DNA from: an uncultured Eubacteriales bacterium
GTDB lineage: Bacteria; Bacillota; Clostridia; Oscillospirales; Oscillospiraceae
DNA length: 32,759 nt
Reading direction: 5' to 3'
Assembly: GCA_900313925.1 (NCBI GenBank)
Contig: OMTF01000032.1
Span: 1-32,759, forward strand
The translations under genes and the position numbers were made by a program. Positions 1-7,270 of this stretch are shown piece by piece. The notes beneath the pieces are model-generated. The model did not search any database, was not told where the DNA came from, and was given only the letters and a program-made list of their open reading frames with translations. The first letter of the stretch is position 1. Each line of letters opens with the position of its first letter.

Positions 1-181
1 CTCTTATTTTCTGCTCACGATAGTCGTGGATTTTGTTTGTTCTTTCCCCGCATCGCGGGCATGGGTGCTCTTTCCTGAGCATTTCCAGGTAGATATGATG
101 CTCTGTACTTGTTTCCTCCACCCGTTCTACAATGGCCTCTTCCAATCCCATCAGCTTTGTTATATTATCTTTATAGAGCAT
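1..181 (-). CDS. ISL3-family transposase, N-terminal fragment (runs off the window)
   Basis: About 60 N-terminal residues are present. They begin MLYKDNITKLMGLEEAIVER and contain a CPRCG zinc-ribbon half near residues 40-45, followed by a basic stretch (HDYREQKIR). This matches the zinc-finger/helix-turn-helix head that precedes the DDE domain in ISL3 transposases. I chose the ATG at 181 because AAAGG at 191-195 lies 9 nt upstream; an in-frame ATG at 190 would abut that Shine-Dalgarno site. The catalytic domain is not visible, so I cannot say whether the gene is intact. Confidence 0.8.
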   Translation of the reverse strand, partial: MLYKDNITKLMGLEEAIVERVEETSTEHHIYLEMLRKEHPCPRCGERTNKIHDYREQKIR

Positions 182-272
182 ATTGAACATCCTTTCGTTT
201 TGGATTAGGCACCTATATTCTAAAGGTTTTGTTCTTTATGCTCCACTGTTTTTTCTTTTGGCATGAAAGAAA

Positions 273-298
273 AGCTCTGGAGCTTTTTCTCCAGAGCT
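273..298. repeat. Perfect 10-bp hairpin inside the ISL3 end
   Basis: AGCTCTGGAG at 273-282 pairs with CTCCAGAGCT at 289-298 across a 6-nt loop. It sits between the terminal repeat and the transposase start, a position where a hairpin can block read-through from outside promoters into a transposase. Neither strand has a good U-tract, so a plain terminator is less likely. The miniature element at 4500-4603 has a different hairpin in the equivalent place. Confidence 0.6.
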
Positions 299-359
299 CT
301 ACCCCAACATTTATTATAGAACCGTTTTTTCTTTGGCAAGGGCCAGAAACCCTTTTTTC

Positions 360-878
360 CTACACGTCCCCGTTCATTTCCTTCCGAAGCGTATCTTCCT
401 TTTGGCGGATATACGTACGGTATTGGTACAATATTCCGTTCTCCTCCTCCCAGGGGCCCGCTTCCTCCTGCTTCCATTCCGGCAGGCGGTCTAAATTCGG
501 GAAAAACACATCGGACTGCGGCGTTACCTTCAGCATCGTCACAAACACTCTATCTATATAGGGAAAGTACTGCCGGTAAATGCTTGCTCCTCCGATGACA
601 ATTGTGCGGCCGCTTTTTTCCGCTTCTGCCAGGCCTTCCCCCAGCGTATGCACAACCACCGCTCCTTTTATCTCTATCGGCCGGCTTGTAACAACAATGT
701 TCCGCCGCCCCTGTAGCGGCTTTCCTCCCGGAAAATCCTCCATTGTTTTTCTGCCGACAATCACCGCGGCGTCCATGGTCTTTTCACGGAAATGACTGCG
801 ATCCGCTCGCAGTTTAATCGGCTGCGTTCCTTTCGCTCCGATGCCCCAGTCCGCATAGACAGCTACAATTGCTTCCAT
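360..878 (-). CDS. folA: Dihydrofolate reductase
   Basis: Reduces dihydrofolate to tetrahydrofolate with NADPH in the cytosol; 172 residues, a usual length for bacterial DHFR. The N-terminal IVAVYADWGIGAKG, the VIVGRKTMEDFPGG region (NADPH-binding), and IVIGGASIYRQ in the second half are family hallmarks. The acidic substrate-binding residue is present (D26 in LRADRSHF), but the tryptophan that precedes it in E. coli (W22) is replaced by isoleucine, as I recall for many clostridial enzymes. The gene follows serS by 6 nt and is the last gene of the parA-parB-serS-folA run. No thymidylate synthase gene is adjacent. An ISL3 element lies just downstream. Confidence 0.93.
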   Translation of the reverse strand: MEAIVAVYADWGIGAKGTQPIKLRADRSHFREKTMDAAVIVGRKTMEDFPGGKPLQGRRNIVVTSRPIEIKGAVVVHTLGEGLAEAEKSGRTIVIGGASIYRQYFPYIDRVFVTMLKVTPQSDVFFPNLDRLPEWKQEEAGPWEEENGILYQYRTYIRQKEDTLRKEMNGDV

Positions 879-884
879 CGTGTT

Positions 885-2195
885 TCAGCCTTTCTGCTTC
901 GGCACCAGAATTCTTGTGCCGCCCATGTATGGCCAGAGGACTTCCGGAATCGTCACCGTCCCATCCTTCTGATAATGGTTTTCGAGGAGGCCTATGAGCA
1001 TGCGCGGCGGTGCGACAACCGTGTTGTTCAGCGTGTGCGGCAGATAGGTTTTTCCGTCCTCTCCCTTTACCCGCATCTTGAGCCTTCTTGCCTGCGCGTC
1101 CCCAAGATTGGAGCAGGAGCAGACTTCAAAATACTTCTGCTGCCGGGGGCTCCAGGCTTCAATATCGCAGCTTTTCACTTTCAGATCCGCAAGATCTCCG
1201 GAGCAGCATTCCAGCTGCCGGACGGGAATGTTCATACTGCGAAAAAGTTCCACGGAATACTTCCACATGCGTTCATACCATTCCATAGACTCTTCCGGGC
1301 GGCAAATCACAATCATTTCCTGCTTTTCAAACTGGTGAATCCGGTAAATCCCGCGCTCCTCGATTCCGTGCGATCCCTTTTCCTTTCGGAAGCAGGGGGA
1401 ATAGCTGGTTAAGGTCAGCGGAAGATCCGTTTCCGGGAGAATCTGATCTATGAACCTTCCGATCATGGAGTGCTCGGAGGTTCCGATGAGGTAAAGGTCT
1501 TCTCCCTCGATCTTGTACATCATGGCATCCATTTCGGCAAAGCTCATCACGCCGTTAACCACGCGGGAACGGATCATGAAGGGCGGAATGCAGTAGGTAA
1601 ACCCTTTCCCAATCATAAAGTCTCTTGCATATGCCAGCACGGCTTCATGCAGTCGGGCGATATCTCCCAGCAGATAGTAAAAGCCGTTTCCTGCGACCCG
1701 TCCCGCCGCATCCATATCAATGCCGTTAAAACTTTCCATAATCTGTGTATGATAGGGGATCTCATATTCCGGAACTGTCGGTTCTCCGAACCTCTGCCGT
1801 TCCACATTATGCGTATCGTCGGGCCCGATGGGAACGCTCGGATCGATCATCTGCGGAATCTTCATCAGGATTTCCGTAATTTTTCTGCCGTATTCCTCTT
1901 CTTCGGATTCCAGCTGCTCCAGGCGCTGAGCATTGGCAAGGACCTGCTCCCGAATTTTCTGCGCTTCTTCCTTTTTGGACGGATCCTTTTTAGCCTGTCC
2001 CATCAGCATGCCGATCTGCTTGGAAAGCGTATTCCGTGCCGCCCGCAGGCTGCTTGCTTCTGTAATTGCTTCCCGGTTTTTTCGGTCATAGTCCAGAACC
2101 TCGTCGACCAGCGGCAGCTTTTCGTCTTCAAATTTCTTTTTAATGTTCTCTTTGACCGCTTCCGGATTTTCCCGAACAAAACGAATGTCTAGCAT
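885..2195 (-). CDS. serS: Seryl-tRNA synthetase, with archaeal/eukaryote-like motifs
   Basis: Charges tRNA-Ser with serine (class II synthetase, cytosolic dimer). It has 436 residues. Residues about 1-110 are a charged helical region fitting the tRNA-binding coiled coil. Motif 2 reads FRKEKGSHGIEERGIYRIHQ and is followed by FEKQEMIV. Motif 3 is near the C-terminus (NNTVVAPPRMLIGLLENH). The serine/ATP pocket reads LYLIGTSEHSMIG rather than the common bacterial form LIPTAEVPLTN, and motif 2 differs from the common bacterial FRSEAGSAGRDTRGL. Both variants recall archaeal and eukaryotic SerRS. The gene starts 3 nt after the parB stop, so it is probably cotranscribed with parAB. Confidence 0.95.
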   Translation of the reverse strand: MLDIRFVRENPEAVKENIKKKFEDEKLPLVDEVLDYDRKNREAITEASSLRAARNTLSKQIGMLMGQAKKDPSKKEEAQKIREQVLANAQRLEQLESEEEEYGRKITEILMKIPQMIDPSVPIGPDDTHNVERQRFGEPTVPEYEIPYHTQIMESFNGIDMDAAGRVAGNGFYYLLGDIARLHEAVLAYARDFMIGKGFTYCIPPFMIRSRVVNGVMSFAEMDAMMYKIEGEDLYLIGTSEHSMIGRFIDQILPETDLPLTLTSYSPCFRKEKGSHGIEERGIYRIHQFEKQEMIVICRPEESMEWYERMWKYSVELFRSMNIPVRQLECCSGDLADLKVKSCDIEAWSPRQQKYFEVCSCSNLGDAQARRLKMRVKGEDGKTYLPHTLNNTVVAPPRMLIGLLENHYQKDGTVTIPEVLWPYMGGTRILVPKQKG

Positions 2196-2198
2196 AGT

Positions 2199-3113
2199 TT
2201 ACTTTCTCTCCTTCTCTTTCCCGGATCCTTGCTTTTCCCGCCGTGCCGCCCCGTAAAGCGCCTGCAGCAGATTTTCTCTGTCCTCCGCTCCATAGTACTC
2301 CAGTACTATCCGACCGGCTTTTTTCCCTTCAATAATCTTGCATTTTCTCGCAAATGCCTTTGAAAGATTCGCGCTTTCTTCCTCTGCGTAGTCCACAAAT
2401 GGTTTCTGCGCGTTTTCCTTCTTGTGCGTTTTTGCCTTTTTATATCGGTTGACGGCTCGCTCCGTTTCCCGAACGGACATGCCTTTTTCGACGACTTCCT
2501 TCGCCAGGGCGATCTGCTCTTTCGGCTCTTCCATGCCCAAAAGAGCCCGGGCGTGTCCGGCGGAAATCGACCCTTCCTTAACCTGAAGAAGAACCGGTTC
2601 CGGCAGGGACAGCAGCCGTAAGGCGTTTGTTACGGTCGGGCGGGCACGACCCATTCGTTCCGCGACCTCTTCCTGCGTCAAGCCGAATTCTTCCATCAGC
2701 GCCTGGTATCCCATCGCTTCCTCTACCGGATTCAAGTCCTGCCGATGCAGATTTTCAATGAGCGCAAGTTCCGCGGTTGTCTGATCGTCGGCATCGATAA
2801 TATTTACCGGGACTTCGCGAAGCCCCGCGATGCGCGCCGCTCTCCAGCGCCGTTCTCCCGCCACGATCTGGTAATAGCCGCTTTTCAGCTTCCGTACCGT
2901 TACCGGCTGGATAAGGCCGTAGTTCTTGATTGATTCCGCTAACTCTTCCAGAGCCTCTTCCTCGAAGGTCTGCCGCGGCTGGTGCGCCCGCGGTTCTATT
3001 TTTTCAATTGGAAGCGTCTTGGGCGTTATGTCCTGCTGTCCGCCGTTCGTCAGATCCTCTCCGAACAGCGCTTCGAGACCTGTTCCCAAGCGGCTGTTGT
3101 TTTTCTTGGACAT
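2199..3113 (-). CDS. parB: Chromosome-partitioning protein ParB (Spo0J family)
   Basis: Binds parS, loads as a CTP-dependent DNA clamp and spreads to build the origin segregation complex. It has 304 residues. A basic N-terminal tail (RLGTGLEALFG) suits contact with ParA. The ParB/Srx CTPase domain carries the C-motif GERRWRA at residues 86-92. The helix-turn-helix is near residues 148-172 (LTQEEVAERMGRARPTVTNA), and the lysine-rich C-terminus suits dimerisation and DNA contact. The ATG directly follows the parA stop codon, so translation is probably coupled. Two perfect parS sites lie about 0.9 kb away upstream of parA. Confidence 0.96.
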   Translation of the reverse strand: MSKKNNSRLGTGLEALFGEDLTNGGQQDITPKTLPIEKIEPRAHQPRQTFEEEALEELAESIKNYGLIQPVTVRKLKSGYYQIVAGERRWRAARIAGLREVPVNIIDADDQTTAELALIENLHRQDLNPVEEAMGYQALMEEFGLTQEEVAERMGRARPTVTNALRLLSLPEPVLLQVKEGSISAGHARALLGMEEPKEQIALAKEVVEKGMSVRETERAVNRYKKAKTHKKENAQKPFVDYAEEESANLSKAFARKCKIIEGKKAGRIVLEYYGAEDRENLLQALYGAARREKQGSGKEKERK

Positions 3114-3905
3114 TTATTCCGTTTCCCCTTCCTGCTTTTTCCGCGCCAGCTTTTTTTCTCTTTTCAGGACTTCCTCCGCCAGTTTGCAGTATGCCTTGCT
3201 GGCCTTGTTGGACTTGTCGTAAACGATGCCGGGTTTCCCGTGGCTTGGCGCTTCCGACATTCGGACGCTCCTGGGGATTTTTGTCTTGTACAGCGTTCCT
3301 CCGAAATAATTTTTTATCTCATAGGCAACCTGCTCCGTCAGTTTGGTGCGGTTGTCATACATCGTAAGAACGATGCCTTCTATTTTCAGCCCCGGGTTCA
3401 TGCTTCTGCGGCAAAGCTTTATCGTAGTCATCAGATCCGCCAGGCCCTCCAGGGCAAAATATTCGCACTGCATGGGGATGATCACACTCTGCGCCGCTGC
3501 GAGGGCATTGATTGTGAGCAGTTCCAACGACGGCGGACAGTCCAAAAGAATAATATCGAACACCGTCTGAAGGTCCTGCAAGGCTTCCCGGAGGATATAT
3601 TCCCGCTGCTCCCTCTCCACCAACTCAACCGTCGCACCGGAAAGTTCCTTGTTGGAAGGAATAACATAGCCGTGTTTTGTGCGAACCACACAGTTTTCCG
3701 CCGGAACACCATTGATAAGAATATCATAAATGTTCGGCCGCGTTGTCTTTCGTACGCCCATTCCGGATGTGGCATTCCCCTGCGGGTCGCAGTCTATCAG
3801 CAGGACATTCTTTCCAAGGTTTGCCAGTGCCGCGGTCAGATTTACCGCGGTTGTTGTTTTTCCTACGCCGCCCTTTTGATTCGCGATTGCAATAATTCTG
3901 CCCAT
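3114..3905 (-). CDS. parA: Chromosome-partitioning ATPase ParA (Soj family)
   Basis: Walker-type ATPase that binds DNA non-specifically when dimerised with ATP and drives origin segregation together with ParB; in Bacillus, Soj also regulates DnaA. It has 263 residues. The deviant Walker A motif is KGGVGKTTT at residues 11-19, Walker A' is LIDCDPQGNAT near residue 37, and Walker B is ILLDCPPSL. The start is supported by AGGAG six bases before the ATG and by a consensus promoter upstream. The usual neighbour rsmG is absent; serS and folA follow parB instead. Confidence 0.96.
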   Translation of the reverse strand: MGRIIAIANQKGGVGKTTTAVNLTAALANLGKNVLLIDCDPQGNATSGMGVRKTTRPNIYDILINGVPAENCVVRTKHGYVIPSNKELSGATVELVEREQREYILREALQDLQTVFDIILLDCPPSLELLTINALAAAQSVIIPMQCEYFALEGLADLMTTIKLCRRSMNPGLKIEGIVLTMYDNRTKLTEQVAYEIKNYFGGTLYKTKIPRSVRMSEAPSHGKPGIVYDKSNKASKAYCKLAEEVLKREKKLARKKQEGETE

Positions 3906-3931
3906 AGCACGCTCCTAACAATAGTGCTTCC

Positions 3932-3960
3932 ATTATAGCAACCGCGGTATTTCATTTCAA
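3932..3960 (-). promoter_or_regulatory. Sigma-A promoter for parA-parB-serS-folA
   Basis: On the minus strand TTGAAA (3955-3960) and TATAAT (3932-3937) are separated by exactly 17 bp, and a TGC extended -10 precedes the -10 box. It lies 27 bp upstream of the parA ATG. The nearest parS site begins 28 bp upstream of the -35 box, so ParB bound there could affect transcription. Confidence 0.8.
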
Positions 3961-3987
3961 TAAACAGACCCCGACTCTCCTTTGAAA

Positions 3988-4003
3988 TGTTTCACGTGAA
4001 ACA
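3988..4003. promoter_or_regulatory. parS site 1 (ParB binding)
   Basis: TGTTTCACGTGAAACA, a perfect 16-bp palindrome identical to the Bacillus-type parS consensus. It lies between the divergent parA and cupin promoters. Confidence 0.95.
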
Positions 4004-4027
4004 TCTTCCGAAATAACCTTTCCAAAA

Positions 4028-4043
4028 TGTTTCACGTGAAACA
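4028..4043. promoter_or_regulatory. parS site 2 (ParB binding)
   Basis: A second perfect TGTTTCACGTGAAACA, 40 bp centre to centre from site 1 (about four helical turns), so both face the same side of the DNA. It ends 19 bp before the -35 box of the cupin promoter. Confidence 0.95.
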
Positions 4044-4062
4044 TTTTACTCCCGGGAGAGCG

Positions 4063-4092
4063 TTGACGCCTCTTGGCCGGACCTGCTATGAT
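4063..4092 (+). promoter_or_regulatory. Sigma-A promoter for the cupin gene
   Basis: TTGACG (4063-4068) and TATGAT (4087-4092) with an 18-bp spacer and a TGC extended -10. The cupin ATG follows 26 bp later behind the strong Shine-Dalgarno AAAGGGGGG. Confidence 0.75.
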
Positions 4093-4118
4093 GATTAATA
4101 AGAAAGGGGGGTCTTTCT

Positions 4119-4469
4119 ATGATCCGAAGATCCGATGAGATTCAAGACAGCCGGATAGAAAATTTTAAAGGCGGCAACGGTTCTATTATAAGTCACCCGT
4201 TTATTGCCTCCCCCGATGACCTCTGGGGAAAAGGGAGGGTTTTTTCCTTCATGACACTCGAGGAAAATTGTGAAATCGGGTGGCATGTCCATGAAGGCGA
4301 CGGGGAAATCTTCTGCATCTTAGAAGGGGAAGGAGAGTTTAACGATAACGGAACGCTCACGACCCTGCGTTCCGGTGATGTTGCATACACCTCTCCCGGA
4401 GAAGGACATGCGTTCAAGAACCTCCACGCGGAACCGCTGCGATTTATAGCGCTGGTTCTGTATACTTGA
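4119..4469 (+). CDS. Small single-domain cupin protein
   Basis: A 116-residue single-domain cupin. Both cupin motifs are visible: HVHEGDGE gives H56, H58 and E63, and GDVAYTSPGEGHAFKN gives H97. These four residues are the standard metal-binding set. The fold supports many jobs (isomerase, dioxygenase, sugar or metal sensing), so the substrate cannot be told from sequence. It is transcribed alone on the plus strand, against the direction of its neighbours and of the presumed leftward fork, from its own promoter next to the parS sites. The start is supported by AAAGGGGGG seven bases before the ATG. A 104-bp mobile-element remnant begins 31 bp after the stop codon. Confidence 0.88.
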   Translation: MIRRSDEIQDSRIENFKGGNGSIISHPFIASPDDLWGKGRVFSFMTLEENCEIGWHVHEGDGEIFCILEGEGEFNDNGTLTTLRSGDVAYTSPGEGHAFKNLHAEPLRFIALVLYT

Positions 4470-4499
4470 ACCGTGCTAGGAAAGAGCCAAAATTTTCCC

Positions 4500-4603
4500 G
4501 GTTCTTTCGTAAATGGAATCCATATGCACCCCCGCTTGCTCAGCATCGAAGCAAAGGGGTGCTTATTCGTGCCTGCCTTTACCCCAACATTTGACAAAGA
4601 ACC
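4500..4603. mobile_element. 104-bp miniature element with ISL3-type ends
   Basis: The left end GGTTCTTTCGTAAATG (4500-4515) and the right end, read inward as GGTTCTTTGTCAAATG (4603-4588), form imperfect terminal inverted repeats. The right end continues TTGGGGTA, as in the ISL3 element at 300-323. The interior has no coding capacity and holds a hairpin (4526-4562). It looks like an internally deleted, non-autonomous derivative. I see no 8-bp target duplication (ATTTTCCC on the left, ACAAAAAA on the right). Confidence 0.6.
4526..4562. repeat. Hairpin inside the miniature element
   Basis: GCACCCC at 4526-4532 pairs with GGGGTGC at 4556-4562, with an inner TTGC/GCAA stem. It occupies the same place relative to the terminal repeat as the hairpin in the ISL3 element at 273-298, although the stem sequences differ. 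Confidence 0.6.
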
Positions 4604-4605
4604 AC

Positions 4606-4645
4606 AAAAAATTACCGTTGCTGATATTATATCTGCAACGGTAAT
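4606..4645 (-). terminator. Palindromic terminator-like repeat, copy 1
   Basis: A 35-nt near-perfect palindrome (4611-4645) has an 11-bp outer stem ATTACCGTTGC/GCAACGGTAAT and an inner GATAT/ATATC stem. Read on the minus strand it ends in TTTTTT, so it could terminate transcripts from the MATE operon, whose last stop codon is 314 bp upstream. The first 23 nt (4606-4628) are identical to 16294-16316, which follows the tRNA gene. Confidence 0.65.
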
Positions 4646-4958
4646 GGATTTGGCAAATCTATCCTTCGTGGATACAATGCGCCATGCTTTGCAGGCGTGG
4701 TGCATTCTTTTGCGGGTTTTGAGTTGATTTGCAGGGACACTGGGAACAAAAAGGACAGAATTGCCTTACTTGTCCAAAAGCACACTTGCACCACATCGGT
4801 ACATGTAACGACGCCTTTCGCTTGCGCTAACTGTATGACCGATGGTCTCCACATTTCCGGCAGCTATGTAACAATCCACTTGGCGCTGTTGTTTGCGTTT
4901 CTGCATTCTGCTTGCTCTTAGAATTCCGGTAACAGCAAGAAAATTCGATCGGAAGTTT
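4646..4958. other. Intergenic stretch without a recognisable gene
   Basis: This covers 313 bp between palindrome copy 1 and the MATE stop codon. Short open frames occur on both strands, but none has a Shine-Dalgarno site, a conserved motif or a family I recognise. One plus-strand frame is rich in Cys and His (4740-4810) but is broken by a stop codon, so decayed coding DNA is possible. If the operon transcript ends at copy 1, this stretch is its 3' untranslated region. Confidence 0.5.
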
Positions 4959-6317
4959 TTACTTTTCAGGGGCTATTTCATCCGGCTGCAAAGTTTTCCG
5001 CTCTTTCAGCCAATAGAACAGCAAACACAGCGCTGCTGCTGCCCACGCCGCAGGGTAGGTTGCAGCCACATGTTCAATTGTCACACCGTTTCGAGTAAAG
5101 AGTGCCAGACAGATTGTCCGGAATACGCAGATGGTCATCAGAATGATAATCATAGGCTGCAGCGTTTTACCTTTTCCCCGGACTGCTTCTGCAAACACCT
5201 GAATGAACACATAGAGCCGATAGAACGGCATGGTGACGCGAATAACCCGCATCCCGCTTTCAATCACACCGGGGTCCCGGTTGAACAGCATCAACACATA
5301 TTGTCCGAAGAAATAGAGCAGCGCAGACATCGTGCCCACATAGGCAACGCCTAAGATGATACACACCCGAACACCTTCCGAGATACGCCGGGTATTCTTT
5401 GCGCCGTAGCATTGGCCGCTGAACGTCATCATCGCAGAGCCAAGTGCAACAATAGGCATATAATTGAGTAGCTCTACTTTGAAATATGTCGCGTAGCCTG
5501 CGATGGCGTCTACACCCAGCTGATTCACTGCAGATTGGACAAATACATTGGAAAGTGTAATCACAAGATTCTGCAATCCGGCCGGGACACCAAGCTTTGC
5601 GATCTCTCCGACGATCTGGCCTTCCAGTCTGGTTTTTCTTAGTTCGAGCTTTCCCCATTCAGTGCCCCGGCACATATAGCGCAGCGCGAGAAGCGCGGCT
5701 ACGCTTTGGGAGAACAGCGTCGCAAGCGCAACACCATTAATCCCATCCGGCATAAGTCGGATCAGGATATAATCCATCGCAACGTTGGTTATGCCGCCGT
5801 ACAACTGCATCCGCATGGGCGATTCCGAGTCTCCCAGTGCGCGCATCACACCGGCATAAATATTGAAGATGCACAGCGGAATCATGCTTGCAAGATAAAT
5901 TCTTGCGTAATTAGCGGCTGACAGCATAATTTCCTCCGGCACGTTCATCCAGACAAGGACCTGCTGAGCCAGCGAGACGCCCAGTACGCTTAGCAGCGCA
6001 CCGCCCAACAGACTCACACCCATGGCTGTATGAATGATTCGATCTAATTTTGCCTTGTCTCCGGCTCCACGTGCCTGGGCAGTCATAACGCCGCAGCCGA
6101 CCGATAATCCAGTGAAGAAGCCAACCACGCAGGTTGTCAGCAGTGAACTTGCACCCACTGCAGCCTGGTCCTCCTTGCCAAGCATATTGCCGACAAACAG
6201 CAGATCAACCGTATTATATAGCTGCTGAATAAAGCTGGTACCCAAAAGCGGCAGTGCAAACTGCAACATCTTTTTCCAGATGTTTCCTTGCGTCAGATCC
6301 AATGTGGTTTTTTTCAA
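4959..6317 (-). CDS. MATE-family multidrug/metabolite exporter
   Basis: A 452-residue integral membrane protein of the MATE superfamily, close to the usual 450, with two six-helix halves. The N-terminus (TQGNIWKKMLQFALPLLGTS, then FIQQLYNTVDLLFVGNMLG) is typical of the DinF/MepA-like branch. MATE pumps export cations, drugs or small metabolites using sodium or proton gradients. The ATG overlaps the stop codon of the upstream importer ATPase by 4 nt (ATGA), so translation is coupled to the importer operon. This suggests its substrate is tied to what the importer handles. It could also be a general efflux pump that joined the operon by chance. Confidence 0.92.
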   Translation of the reverse strand: MKKTTLDLTQGNIWKKMLQFALPLLGTSFIQQLYNTVDLLFVGNMLGKEDQAAVGASSLLTTCVVGFFTGLSVGCGVMTAQARGAGDKAKLDRIIHTAMGVSLLGGALLSVLGVSLAQQVLVWMNVPEEIMLSAANYARIYLASMIPLCIFNIYAGVMRALGDSESPMRMQLYGGITNVAMDYILIRLMPDGINGVALATLFSQSVAALLALRYMCRGTEWGKLELRKTRLEGQIVGEIAKLGVPAGLQNLVITLSNVFVQSAVNQLGVDAIAGYATYFKVELLNYMPIVALGSAMMTFSGQCYGAKNTRRISEGVRVCIILGVAYVGTMSALLYFFGQYVLMLFNRDPGVIESGMRVIRVTMPFYRLYVFIQVFAEAVRGKGKTLQPMIIILMTICVFRTICLALFTRNGVTIEHVAATYPAAWAAAALCLLFYWLKERKTLQPDEIAPEK

Positions 6318-7267
6318 AGTATCGCCTCATCCATCCTCAAATCATTCCTGCAACAGACAAAATGTCCGGGCAAGACTTCCCGGAACGGAATCTTTTCCGT
6401 TTTACAGGCCTCGTTTGCCACCGGACAGCGCGGAACATACGGGCAGCCGCTATGCTCTGTGGCAAACCCGTCCGCAGTCATTCCTGTATTTTCAATTTCT
6501 CCTCTCGCCTCGAAGGGCAGCAGCAGATGTCTGGAGTAGGGATGACACAATGTCCGAATCTGCTGGATATCCGGCAGCGTTTCTACGATCTGTCCGGCAT
6601 ACATGACCACCAATGCATCAGCCAAATAGTAAATTGCCTCCATATCGTGGGAGATAATAACATAGCTGACACCGGTTTCTTCTTTGATGCTGCGCAGCAG
6701 ATTCAGAACCTGTGCCTGTACGGAAACATCCAGGCTGCTCAACGGCTCATCCAGCAGAATGACATCCGGCTTCGCCGCCAGCGCCCGGGCAATGCAGATA
6801 CGCTGCAGCTGTCCGCCGCTGAAATGCCGGCCCTTTTTCTGCAGATCTTCCGGCGGCAGTCCGACTTGCTGCATCAGTGCACGCATCCGTTCCATCTTTG
6901 CTTCGCCGCGCAGATTTGTAAAGCTCTCAAGCGGCTCAGAGAGAATATCCGCTGCTGTATACCGCGGATCAACAGCATCCAGCGAATCCTGGAACACCAT
7001 CTGAATTCTGGGCCGCCAGTCTCCGTCCTTCCCGGGGCCAATTTTCTTTCCGTCCAGCGCCACAAATCCGCTGTCCGGCAATTCAATGCCGCAGAGTATC
7101 CGGCAAAGTGTGCTCTTGCCGCATCCGCTCTCTCCAACAATGCCAAGGCATTGTCTGCGTTCGAGGGAAAAGGTCACATCGTCTAGCGCCTGCACACTTC
7201 TTGCGGTTGAAAACAACCGTTTGGAGACATATTTTTTGGATAGATGATTTGCTTCTAGAATCGGCAT
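6314..7267 (-). CDS. Nickel/peptide-class ABC transporter ATPase, second subunit (NikE/OppF type)
   Basis: A 317-residue ATPase that powers uptake together with the paired ATPase encoded just upstream. Walker A is GESGCGKS, the signature is SGGQLQR, and Walker B with D-loop is ILLDEPLSSLD. The C-terminal extension has a cysteine cluster (SGCPYVPRCPVANEAC), the oligopeptide/dipeptide transporter C-terminal domain that binds an iron-sulfur cluster in some relatives. It starts 3 nt after the previous stop codon and overlaps the MATE start by 4 nt. The subfamily handles oligopeptides, Ni-chelates and opine metallophores, so substrate cannot be fixed from the ATPase alone. Confidence 0.92.
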   Translation of the reverse strand: MPILEANHLSKKYVSKRLFSTARSVQALDDVTFSLERRQCLGIVGESGCGKSTLCRILCGIELPDSGFVALDGKKIGPGKDGDWRPRIQMVFQDSLDAVDPRYTAADILSEPLESFTNLRGEAKMERMRALMQQVGLPPEDLQKKGRHFSGGQLQRICIARALAAKPDVILLDEPLSSLDVSVQAQVLNLLRSIKEETGVSYVIISHDMEAIYYLADALVVMYAGQIVETLPDIQQIRTLCHPYSRHLLLPFEARGEIENTGMTADGFATEHSGCPYVPRCPVANEACKTEKIPFREVLPGHFVCCRNDLRMDEAIL

Positions 7268-7270
7268 TGT

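Larger units (their letters stand above)
1..323 (-). mobile_element. ISL3-family insertion sequence, 5' end only (cut by window edge)
   Basis: The outer end is a terminal inverted repeat at 300-323 which, read on the minus strand, starts GGTTCT and ends ATGTTGGGGTA; this matches the usual ISL3-family end (GGTTCTTTGTCAAATGTTGGGG from memory). Inside it lies a perfect 10-bp hairpin (273-282 with 289-298) and then the transposase start. A second, related end occurs at 4580-4603. The element sits 37 bp downstream of the folA stop codon, so it probably inserted without breaking a gene. The other end and any 8-bp target duplication are outside the window. Confidence 0.8.

Noticed and set aside
360-878. 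Divergent DHFR (isoleucine in place of E. coli W22) as a novelty or trimethoprim-resistance signal
   Set aside because: This substitution fits ordinary clostridial DHFR as I recall it; not enough to call unusual.
4492-4611. 8-bp target duplication around the 104-bp miniature element
   Set aside because: Flanks ATTTTCCC and ACAAAAAA do not match.
4193-4921. Several short open frames on both strands over the cupin, miniature element and spacer
   Set aside because: They cross the inverted repeats or the cupin gene, lack Shine-Dalgarno sites, and match nothing I know.
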